A DNA stretch of 27,451 bases, taken from NCBI GenBank assembly GCA_018701055.1, contig JABIUH010000471.1, positions 1 to 27,451 of the forward strand, read 5' to 3'. The notes beneath the pieces are model-generated. The model was not told the origin of the DNA and made no database searches. It saw nothing but the letters and a program-made list of their open reading frames with translations. This document shows positions 1 to 6,535 of this stretch, piece after piece (within the stretch, counting starts at the first letter, position 1; each line of letters begins with the position of its first letter). The stretch is from Woeseia sp. Lineage in GTDB: Bacteria; Pseudomonadota; Gammaproteobacteria; Steroidobacterales; Woeseiaceae. Both the position numbers and the translations under genes were made by a program.

Positions 1-359
1 CCGCTATGATTAGTGGTGAAGCTGCGCGACTAGGCATCGAACAAAGGGAGATCGATCCAGACGAAATTATCGAGCGCTGCATCTACGGGTTAATCGTGGA
101 AGGTGCACGCATTTTAGAGGAGGGGATCGCCACCCGCTCCAGCGATATCGATGTGGTCTGGATGAATGGCTACGGCTTTCCCGCATACCGTGGTGGACCC
201 ATGCATTACGCAGACTCGATCGGTCTCGATAAGGTTTATGCAACAGTATGCAAGCTTCAGGAAAGATTCGGTGCGACGTTTTGGGAACCGCCGAAATTGC
301 TCAAAGAATTGGCTGAATCGGGACGGAAATTTTCAGACGTGGGGATTACTGATTTGTAA
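1..359 (+). CDS. 3-hydroxyacyl-CoA dehydrogenase, FadJ-like, C-terminal fragment (cut by window edge)
   Basis: This is the last ~119 residues of a beta-oxidation multifunctional enzyme; the reading frame is open to the window start. The visible part is the second 3-hydroxyacyl-CoA dehydrogenase C-terminal domain. It holds the family motifs 'GYGFPAYRGGPMHYAD' and 'ERCIYGLIVEGARILEEG', as in FadJ and peroxisomal bifunctional enzymes, where the full protein oxidises L-3-hydroxyacyl-CoA with NAD+ and also hydrates enoyl-CoA. The first in-frame ATG (position 6) is internal and not a real start. The gene ends at TAA 357-359. Its domain order presumably differs from the FadN-type protein at 8797-11121, which carries the hydratase at its C-terminus. 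The family is secure; the exact substrate range is not visible. Confidence 0.9.
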   Translation, partial: AMISGEAARLGIEQREIDPDEIIERCIYGLIVEGARILEEGIATRSSDIDVVWMNGYGFPAYRGGPMHYADSIGLDKVYATVCKLQERFGATFWEPPKLLKELAESGRKFSDVGITDL

Positions 360-677
360 TCAGATTCCACCCCAAGAATCAACGCGGCGTTCACTCCGAA
401 GTTCCCTCGAAACTCCTATATAATAAGGGTAATGTCTGTTCGTATCCGTCCGTTGCTGTTAGACGGTATCCGGCGTAAACCGCTACCCATAGGCTGCTTG
501 GGTAGCAGAATTAAAGAAGAAGCTCGCAGATAGCGTCGTAAAGTTCCTGAAAACCCAGAGAACCGTTACGAGGTTTGGGATAGCTCCGCCCCCGGCTTCG
601 GCGTGCCGGAAGAAAACTGGAGATCAGCTCAGCCACAGGATGATCCGTGGACTTTGTGAGGCACGTCAGGAACTAAG
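360..677. other. Intergenic stretch, no confident gene; hairpin and possible gene debris
   Basis: No gene with a start and a ribosome-binding site is visible here. An 8-bp inverted repeat (GCTACCCA 482-489, TGGGTAGC 499-506, 9-nt loop) lies 122 bases after the FadJ-like stop; it has no T-run, so it is not a classical terminator. On the plus strand, 543-659 reads as a protein-like tail containing 'NRYEVWDSSAPGFGVPEENW' and ending in TGA. The preceding piece, containing 'AELKKKLADSVVKFL', sits in another frame. This may be the decayed 3' end of an unidentified gene. Confidence 0.3.
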
Positions 678-809
678 TTACGGTTCACTTCCTTTTCTGA
701 TCGACGGGTCTTCTGAGACTTTCAGAAACTCACGGAAAGTCAATGCAAGCCCCGTTATCATAAGAGCGAATACGGCAAAAGCAAAGCCGAGTATAACCGA
801 GGTACTCAT
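678..809 (-). CDS. Small single-pass membrane protein (43 aa), third gene of a mini-operon
   Basis: The ATG at 809-807 overlaps the stop of the 59-aa gene as ATGA. The frame runs to TAA at 680-678. The product begins 'MSTSVILGFAFAVFALMITG': one hydrophobic segment over about residues 4-24, then a charged tail containing 'TFREFLKVSEDPS'. I do not recognise a named family. The gene is short enough to fall below usual size cut-offs. Support comes from the overlap, the clean membrane-protein composition, and the position as last gene of three. The topology is probably a short outer N-terminus with a cytoplasmic tail. Function unknown. Confidence 0.6.
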   Translation of the reverse strand: MSTSVILGFAFAVFALMITGLALTFREFLKVSEDPSIRKGSEP

Positions 810-985
810 TGTCTATTCCCGATCATTCCCATCAACTTGAAGTAGATGCCAAAGCACAATATCGAAGGCACCCATAAAGCTGTGAAGATGCCTTCGTCGC
901 GATTCCCCGTGAACCATAAGTACCCGGACAATGCGAACGAGATCGCCACTGCCAACAAGATAAATCTGTCTGAGTTCTTAATCAT
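806..985 (-). CDS. Small two-helix membrane protein (59 aa), second gene of a mini-operon
   Basis: The ATG at 985-983 overlaps the stop of the 70-aa gene as ATGA, and an AAAGGAG Shine-Dalgarno sits 7 bases upstream inside the 70-aa gene. The product has two hydrophobic segments, about residues 8-25 (containing 'FILLAVAISFALSGYLWF') and 33-54 ('GIFTALWVPSILCFGIYF'), joined by a short charged loop 'TGNRDEG'. No known catalytic motif is present. The strong ribosome-binding site plus ATGA overlaps on both sides make this a convincing gene despite its size. Membrane location is inferred from hydrophobicity. Function unknown. Confidence 0.7.
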   Translation of the reverse strand: MIKNSDRFILLAVAISFALSGYLWFTGNRDEGIFTALWVPSILCFGIYFKLMGMIGNRQ

Positions 986-1194
986 TTGTTTGACTCCTTT
1001 TCTAGTCTAAAGCAGGCAATTGCAGCAATGATACAGCTTGCCACAGCTACGCTGGCAAGAGTTCGTTCTCCGGAACTACCGCCAATAGAGAGGTGGTTTG
1101 TTGGCAATAGGCCGAGCATCCCAGCCACCAACCAGACCAGTGATGGAACGAGAAACATTATACTGATAATAACAGCTGCACGGGCTATTCGCAT
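982..1194 (-). CDS. Small two-helix membrane protein (70 aa), first gene of a mini-operon
   Basis: The product begins 'MRIARAAVIISIMFLVPSLV' and has hydrophobic segments over about residues 5-30 and 47-62, with a polar loop containing 'NHLSIGGSSGERT' and a charged tail 'RLEKESNK'. The start is ATG 1194-1192, with a distant GGAG ~14 bases upstream. The stop TGA overlaps the ATG of the next gene, so the three small genes 1194-678 probably share one transcript and are translationally coupled. No family was recognised. The opposite-strand open frame at 986-1204 is a shadow. The gene is probably real because of the tight overlap with two further membrane proteins. Confidence 0.65.
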   Translation of the reverse strand: MRIARAAVIISIMFLVPSLVWLVAGMLGLLPTNHLSIGGSSGERTLASVAVASCIIAAIACFRLEKESNK

Positions 1195-1248
1195 TAGAAG
1201 CTAATCACTCCCAAACTCATTTTAGAGAACGTAGTATGAGCAATCTAG

Positions 1249-1272
1249 ATTCATATTTCATTCAATATGAAT
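1249..1272. repeat. AT-rich perfect 9-bp inverted repeat
   Basis: ATTCATATT (1249-1257) and AATATGAAT (1264-1272) pair perfectly around a 6-base loop. The hairpin lies between the helicase-associated pseudogene remnant and the start of the small membrane-protein operon. It could be an operator or a weak terminator; no T-run follows. A separate 10-bp palindrome, AATCTAGATT, abuts it at 1242-1251. Confidence 0.4.
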
Positions 1273-1305
1273 TGAATACGATGGTGCATATATCGCGGAC
1301 AACTG

Positions 1306-1882
1306 CTAGTTCCACTCAAACCCGACAGCTTCAAGTTGTGCGATGTGCTCATCGATTAGCTTTCCGTTATTTATTCGCGTTCGTTGTGTGCTGCACTAGG
1401 CGCCCAGTATTGGGTTCTGCTTATACTTTTGCTGCACATTGCAGTGGCCGTGTTCTTACTCAAACGCGATCAACTTATCATACTTTCGTTTCACAGGATC
1501 ATATATGGGTCAAAGTCGAAGTTAATAGCCTCTAGTATTGCGACCTGCTCTTTGCTCAATTGACCTTTCTTCTTGCGCTTTCGCATTTCACTGATCCATA
1601 TGCTCAGTTGTGGATTTGGCTCAAAATCTCTTGGCACATTGCAGTGGTTGTGCTCTTCTTTGAAAGCGACCAAAGCAAGGAGCATTTCGTTCCACTGACT
1701 CACATATCGGTCGAAGTTGAAGTTGGTAGCTTTAAGTAACGCGACCTGCTCGTTGCTTAGCTGACCCTTCTTTTTTCGCTTTCGCTGCACCAGGTACCCA
1801 ATTGCGGATTCAATGCGAACTTTTTTGAGCTACAGCCGACGAAGTAATCCAGTTCAGCCCAGATTTTGCAGTTATTTTCCTC
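1306..1882 (-). pseudogene. Decayed protein made of helicase-associated (HA) repeats
   Basis: At least three copies of the helicase-associated repeat (PF03457 type) can be read, in three frames. The middle one is the cleanest, with 'KEEHNHCNVPRDFEPNPQLS' followed by 'MRKRKKKGQLSKEQVAILEA'. Upstream (about 1795-1882), 'FALNPQLGTW' is in another frame and joins the tract 'QRKRKKKGQLSNEQ' only through a frameshift near 1790. Downstream, a third repeat reads 'EHGHCNVQQKYKQNPILGA' and 'GKLIDEHIAQLEAVGFEWN'. It is broken by TAA at 1458-1456 and TAG at 1398-1396 and reached through another frameshift near 1500. No helicase core is present. The domain is often found attached to or near superfamily 2 helicases; here it is a remnant. 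The 99-aa open frame 1491-1790 is only its longest uninterrupted piece. Confidence 0.8.
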
Positions 1883-1900
1883 TGAATCTGTCATTGATAT

Positions 1901-3091
1901 TCAAGGCTGCTTACGGATCAAATGCTCAACCGCCATGTCGATTTCGGACATCGTGTTGTAAAAATGCGGCGCGAATCTAAGCTTGTTCTCTCTTCGTGAA
2001 TGTATGATTCCGGCCTCGCTGAGACGTTTGGATGTTGCCAAAGAATCAGGTACTGCAACCGTTACTATGGCGGCACGTTTTGATGGGGAAGCAGGGGTAA
2101 TGATTGAGGTGGATTCGCAATGTGCGAGGCCATTTATCAGTCTATCGCTGAGTTGCTGGCAACGAACTTCAATTGCATTTAAGCCGAGTTCCAACAATAG
2201 TTCCAGACTGCTCCCCATAGCGATCAAGTCCTGGACAGCAAGTGTCATGACTTCGAACCGCCTAGCATCGGAATAAAATGTCAGATCATATCTGAGTAAC
2301 TGTTCGTACTTCTCCGAGGCTGGGCCGACCATCCACCCCACCACAGGCGGTTCCAACGTGGTAATGAGATCTTTTCTTACGTAAAGAAATCCCGTGCCCC
2401 ATGGGGAAAGCAACCATTTATAACCGCCCACCGAAATAATATCGGCATGACAAGTCTTTATGTCGAGAGCGGAACAGCCAATCCCCTGCATCGCGTCCAC
2501 GACAAGGAATATTCCGCGGTCCTTACAGGCTTTGCCCAGACGCGCCAAATCAATGCGTTGCCCTGTTGCAAATGAAACCCATGACACAGCAACCGCTTTG
2601 ACATTGGGTGCGTTCAAGGTGTTGATCAACGCGTCTTCATCCAGAAGCCCGTTTTTTGCGGCTAGCGTTTTGACGTGAAACCCTTTTTGTTCTGCAGCAG
2701 ATCGCCAGCCATAAACAATCGAGGGAAATTCATGCTCTGATATCAGCACTACATCGTCGGGCGCGAGGGGCAGCGCATTCGCTGCAAGACTAAGTCCATA
2801 AGACGTATTGGTTGTAAGTGCAATCTCACTGGCATCAGCACCAATCAGTTTCGCACATTGATTACGCACTTTTTCTAATGCAGGGAATATGTGCTCGCGA
2901 TCCGAAATCGTCCATGGTTTGGTGCGATGAGTGGCCCATGTGTTGAGCGTTTTAACCGCCCGCGCAGGCAATGGGCCCGTGCCTGCGTTGTTAAGATAAG
3001 TGACTCCGCTTCCAGCGATTTCCGAAAACTCTTCTTCGCGTATTTTTGCGATGTCTCTGGCAGAGATCGTCATGTATTTCTGATTTCCCAT
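1901..3091 (-). CDS. Aminotransferase class V-fold PLP enzyme (cysteine desulfurase/epimerase-like)
   Basis: A 396-aa cytosolic fold-type I PLP enzyme. The N-terminal signature 'YLNNAGTGPLP' (32-42) matches the class V family (SufS, kynureninase, isopenicillin-N-epimerase-like). The cofactor site shows D199 ('VVDAMQG') and the Schiff-base lysine K225 in 'SVGGYKWLLSPWGTG'. An active-site cysteine loop like that of SufS is not obvious, so sulfur mobilisation is not implied; the family includes many amino-acid lyases and epimerases of unknown substrate. The start at 3091 has GGG six bases upstream; a second ATG at 3073 is possible. It follows the NhaC-type antiporter by 57 bases on the same strand, so the two may be cotranscribed. 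No signal peptide. Confidence 0.8.
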   Translation of the reverse strand: MGNQKYMTISARDIAKIREEEFSEIAGSGVTYLNNAGTGPLPARAVKTLNTWATHRTKPWTISDREHIFPALEKVRNQCAKLIGADASEIALTTNTSYGLSLAANALPLAPDDVVLISEHEFPSIVYGWRSAAEQKGFHVKTLAAKNGLLDEDALINTLNAPNVKAVAVSWVSFATGQRIDLARLGKACKDRGIFLVVDAMQGIGCSALDIKTCHADIISVGGYKWLLSPWGTGFLYVRKDLITTLEPPVVGWMVGPASEKYEQLLRYDLTFYSDARRFEVMTLAVQDLIAMGSSLELLLELGLNAIEVRCQQLSDRLINGLAHCESTSIITPASPSKRAAIVTVAVPDSLATSKRLSEAGIIHSRRENKLRFAPHFYNTMSEIDMAVEHLIRKQP

Positions 3092-3148
3092 TTATGCCCA
3101 AGATGAGCCTGACCAACGAAGTGTGCGCGCAACTGGAAACCGACGGCG

Positions 3149-4522
3149 TTAAGCCATTAATCCCGCCGCTAAATACAGCAATATCGTCGCTGCCCCAACT
3201 ACCAACGCATAAGGCATCTGTGTGCGGACATGATCCATATGATCGCATCCAGACGCTATTGAGGCGATGATGGTTGTATCCGAGATCGGCGAACAATGAT
3301 CGCCAAACACCCCGCCGCCCATGATCGCAGCGATGATGAGAGGCAGCGGCAGATCTGCCCCCATCGCCATTGGGATCGCAATCGGGACAAGAATTCCATA
3401 GGTACCCCAACTCGTTCCCGTGGTGAAGCTAGTAATACCGGCGACAACGAACAGAATGGCTGGGATCATAAACGGCGCAGGAATAGTTTCGGCTACGCCT
3501 GTGAGAAACATACTGGTACCGAGTTCTCTCAAACTATCGCCCAAGGCCAAAGCCAATAAAATAACGACGACAGCGGGGAGTAGATCGCCCATGCCTTTAA
3601 AGCCAGCCTCAATGCCTTTGCCCTTGGCTCGGCCTGAAGCCATTAAGAACAGAAATGCGGCGGCTGTGGCAAGGACGGCCGCCCAGAGAATAGATTGCGA
3701 TCCTGCCCCCTTGGTGATGTCTCCATTCCCGGTCCACACCATGAATCCAAGCGCACCGCCGATCAGAATAAGAAGCGGAATACCCATATAAAGTGCGCGA
3801 CTTGGGCGTTCGGCTGACTCGTTTTCTAACATCCCAACCGCCATGTTTTCTGGCGGCGCCCAGTTAGCATCTGCCTTGGCCAGTGGTCCAAAGGTTCGCC
3901 CTATCATGATGGTCGCAAACACAACGACAAGGGTGATGAGAGGATAGAAATTAAGCATTAGGGTCTGGAACAGCACCTTGAATTCATTCTCGACGCCATT
4001 GCTGGCCATCAGCCCGGCAATATAGGCCCCCCAGCCATTGAATAAGATCAATACGCTGATCGGAGCGCACGTCGAATCAATAATATAGGCCAATCTCTCC
4101 CGACTGACTTTGAGGCGATCAAATAAAGGGCGTCCCAGAACACCGCTGGCAAGCAGACTCACATTGGTCTCGACGAAAATCAACAAGCCGGAAATTGCGC
4201 TGACCAGACCTGCTCTACGGGGCGTAGAAGCGAGGCCGGTGCCGTGCAGTTTTTCGACCATGGCCGAGATTCCGCCAGAGCGTTGCATAAAAGCGATCAG
4301 GGCTCCGATAATAAGGCAGAACATCAGGATGCGTGTATTCCCGGGTGAGCTGAATACACCGGCTGCCCGGTCAATGCTGCCAAGGGCACCTATGACTGGG
4401 TTGAATTGCGCGATCAGCGTTTCACTCAACCAGATGGCCAGACCCAAAGCCCAGTAGACATTTCGCGTCCAAACCGCGACGACAATTGCAGCAGCAGGTG
4501 GAAGGATGGTTAACCAATCCAT
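3149..4522 (-). CDS. NhaC-family Na+/H+ antiporter
   Basis: A 457-aa integral inner-membrane protein with about 11-12 hydrophobic helices from residue 5 to the C-terminus. The family signature 'GGGVFGDHCSPISDTTI' sits at about residues 403-419, and 'TSFTTGTSWGTYG' precedes it, as in NhaC and related antiporters. The length suits the family. The start ATG has AGGA 6-8 bases upstream, within the debris of the M19 dipeptidase gene. NhaC-type proteins exchange Na+ for protons, sometimes with an organic anion such as malate or lactate. Relatives often sit beside peptidases and amino-acid enzymes, which fits the PLP enzyme downstream and the dipeptidase remnant upstream. The real substrate cannot be read from the sequence. 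Confidence 0.9.
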   Translation of the reverse strand: MDWLTILPPAAAIVVAVWTRNVYWALGLAIWLSETLIAQFNPVIGALGSIDRAAGVFSSPGNTRILMFCLIIGALIAFMQRSGGISAMVEKLHGTGLASTPRRAGLVSAISGLLIFVETNVSLLASGVLGRPLFDRLKVSRERLAYIIDSTCAPISVLILFNGWGAYIAGLMASNGVENEFKVLFQTLMLNFYPLITLVVVFATIMIGRTFGPLAKADANWAPPENMAVGMLENESAERPSRALYMGIPLLILIGGALGFMVWTGNGDITKGAGSQSILWAAVLATAAAFLFLMASGRAKGKGIEAGFKGMGDLLPAVVVILLALALGDSLRELGTSMFLTGVAETIPAPFMIPAILFVVAGITSFTTGTSWGTYGILVPIAIPMAMGADLPLPLIIAAIMGGGVFGDHCSPISDTTIIASIASGCDHMDHVRTQMPYALVVGAATILLYLAAGLMA

Positions 4523-4569
4523 GTGATTTCCTGATTTAGCACACCTGGAGAAGTGATCTTCGTTGTTTT

Positions 4570-4785
4570 TGCGGCCTTTGCGGTGCGCATTAGAAGCATA
4601 AGATTGCCACTCTAAATATCTTCGACATCAGTATCGGAAAGTCCTGCTTTCGATAATCCATCGGCGATCGACAGTAGCATACAGACATCTTTCATGCCGT
4701 CTCCACCCCAATCTCTGCGCTAGCAATGACGAACCAGTAGTTTTCACGCGGCCTCGGCTGTTACACGATGTTCAAAACACATAAT
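4570..4785 (-). pseudogene. Decayed C-terminal part of an M19 (renal/membrane) dipeptidase
   Basis: In one minus-strand frame the translation shows 'RRDWGGDGMKDV', then 'ADGLSKAGLSDTDVEDI', an amber stop (4614-4612), then 'SGNLMLLMRTAK'. M19 dipeptidases end with this pattern: a G-S-D-x-D-G-type loop, a helix of the form '...GYSEADIEKI', then 'GGNFLRVM'. Further in-frame stops occur upstream near the expected metal-site histidine ('RHC*RRDW'). The gene is therefore dead: several stops and no start. A 27-codon open frame (4695-4612) with a GGAG upstream lies inside it and could be mistaken for a small gene. The rest of 4523-4898 holds nothing else I can identify. Confidence 0.55.
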
Positions 4786-4898
4786 TTCGATTTTTCGAAC
4801 ATCCGATTTTGGTGACTGCCGTCTTTCCCGGCGCGTGAGAATTTGAGACTACGACCATCGGTTACCGAATCAGGAATTATAGCCGGCCGTCTATGCAA

Positions 4899-5768
4899 TC
4901 AGAGGTTCCCTGGCTCGTTCGAATCGGAATTACGTCTGGTGAGGTGCCACAGGTCATCGTTAAGGTCTGCTCGATTTTCTTTTTGAAGTTTCAACAGGTG
5001 CGCATGTAGAGAACGTCGTGCCAAACGATGCAGCCCGACAGAAACGTCGTCATAAACAAAGGTTACAAGTTGATTGACTGACAAGTCCGGGTGTTCCGCC
5101 AGGCAGGTCACGAGCTTCGATTCACGCTTGAGTCGATGGTTGATAAGCCAGTCAACGGCATCCATTGGATTATCCATAACGTGCCCATGTCCCGGTGCCA
5201 ATGCTTTCAAAGTCAGAGATTTCAGTTTTTCAAGCGACTCGAGATAATCTTTCATGTCTCCATCAGGCGGGTCGATCACGACTGTCGAGCCATTCATGAT
5301 GTGATCACCGGTAAATAGCCAGCTCAGGGCTTTGTGGCGATAGCAAACGTGATTCGATGCATGCCCCGGTGTATGCACCGCTTGCAAACAAAACTCATCA
5401 CTACTTAATTCATCGCCGTCGGCAAGTATCCGGTCCGGAACGAAAGTCTGGTCTTGTAGCTTTCCCTGGGGTGGCGGTTGACCAAGCAGTTCGGCGCCGG
5501 TTCTTGCGGCGAGTTTTGCCGCTGCTGGAGAGTGATCCGGGTGTGTGTGCGTGACCAGTATCCAGCGAATGCGACCTTCACCTGCATGCTCGATTGCTTT
5601 AATATGTTTGTCGATCGGTGGACCAGGATCAATTACGGCGACGTCGGCGTTGCCAACTAAATAAGTGTTCGTTCCCGGCCCAGTCATCGGTCCGGCATTG
5701 GGTGCGAGTAAACGCCGCACGCCAGCGCCGATCTCAACCGCTTCCCCTGGAATCAGCGATGCGGTCAT
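4899..5768 (-). CDS. MBL-fold metallo-hydrolase (LACTB2/glyoxalase II-like)
   Basis: A 289-aa soluble metallo-beta-lactamase-fold hydrolase. The binuclear metal site is complete: 'THTHPDH' gives H74, H76, D78 and H79, with H136 ('HTPGHASNH'), D155 ('FTGDH') and H194 ('PGHGHV'). The N-terminal 'LAPNAGPMTGPGTNTYLVG' and a C-terminal winged-helix-like region (about 210-275) are typical of the LACTB2 group, whose members include thioesterases and nucleases. The start ATG overlaps the stop of the Nudix gene as ATGA, indicating coupled translation. In this operon with CoA-metabolism genes a thioester or related hydrolase role is plausible but unproven. Confidence 0.88.
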   Translation of the reverse strand: MTASLIPGEAVEIGAGVRRLLAPNAGPMTGPGTNTYLVGNADVAVIDPGPPIDKHIKAIEHAGEGRIRWILVTHTHPDHSPAAAKLAARTGAELLGQPPPQGKLQDQTFVPDRILADGDELSSDEFCLQAVHTPGHASNHVCYRHKALSWLFTGDHIMNGSTVVIDPPDGDMKDYLESLEKLKSLTLKALAPGHGHVMDNPMDAVDWLINHRLKRESKLVTCLAEHPDLSVNQLVTFVYDDVSVGLHRLARRSLHAHLLKLQKENRADLNDDLWHLTRRNSDSNEPGNL

Positions 5769-6535
5769 GGGTATCTCAGCCGTTCCTCGTTGCCGATTCT
5801 AAGCATCGGAATTCCAGTGGCTTGCTGGCCCTTCGCCCACGCGAAGATTTCGGCGATGGAAGTCATTTTGCGAATACTTAACAATGTCTGTGTTGTTGGA
5901 TGGGGTAATTCGATTTCTCCGGATTCGTTCAGCGCGAGCGTATCTTTGGCTTGCAACCATCGACTGTCCGTCAATTCGCTACCGTCGTGGCAGGCATTTT
6001 GTCCGGCAGGCATTTCGGCTGCAAAAAATCGCGTGGTCCAGCGTTTCGGCCGCCACAGCGGCGTTTGCCAATAACAGAAATAGTGCAGCGCATCGAAAGC
6101 CATCGTCAGACTCTGCTGTTGCAGAAACTCGGACCACGGCAATCTCCCGTCATCGACCTTCCGTCGTAGTGTCTCGATCCTGTCGTCGCATCCTGACCAG
6201 CATCCTGAGGTTTCCTTCGCCAGCAATACCCCGGTCTCTTCAAAAAGCTCTCGAATGGCAGCACAAAAATAATCGAGGCCATTGTCATCAACACTCAATA
6301 ACGTATTTGCCGCGTCAGATGACAGTCCAATTCCCTGTGTTTGGGCACGGGATTCATCGGCGTCAATCACTCCGCCAGGAAAGGCGTAGCTATCTCCAAA
6401 GGCATCGCCGGCACGGCGTTTGACCATCAAGATTTCCGGTGCTTGCGGCCCCTCTCTGAGAACCACTATGGTCGCCGACGGTCTCGCGATCGCGGCGTCC
6501 TCTTCTTTCACGTCTCCCGGGATATCGCCCTCCAT
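5765..6535 (-). CDS. Nudix hydrolase, NUDT19-like (candidate acyl-CoA diphosphatase)
   Basis: A 256-aa Nudix protein. The Nudix box is split by an insertion of about 30 residues: the first half 'FPGGVIDADES' is at 52-62 and the second half 'AAIRELFEETGVLL' at 92-105, with R95, E96, E99 and E100. An insertion inside the box is the mark of the NUDT19 (RP2p) group, members of which cleave CoA and acyl-CoA to 3',5'-ADP and acyl-phosphopantetheine. The start ATG shares one base with the upstream dehalogenase stop (TGATG), and its own stop overlaps the MBL gene start. The position behind a FadN-type enzyme supports a CoA substrate; this is inference. Confidence 0.85.
   Translation of the reverse strand: MEGDIPGDVKEEDAAIARPSATIVVLREGPQAPEILMVKRRAGDAFGDSYAFPGGVIDADESRAQTQGIGLSSDAANTLLSVDDNGLDYFCAAIRELFEETGVLLAKETSGCWSGCDDRIETLRRKVDDGRLPWSEFLQQQSLTMAFDALHYFCYWQTPLWRPKRWTTRFFAAEMPAGQNACHDGSELTDSRWLQAKDTLALNESGEIELPHPTTQTLLSIRKMTSIAEIFAWAKGQQATGIPMLRIGNEERLRYP

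Noticed and set aside
640..840. Plus-strand 66-codon open frame
   Set aside because: It is antisense to the 43-aa membrane protein gene, which has better support from the ATGA overlap and composition.
1236..1535. Plus-strand 99-codon open frame
   Set aside because: It lies antisense to a readable but broken helicase-associated repeat on the minus strand and has no protein-like character.
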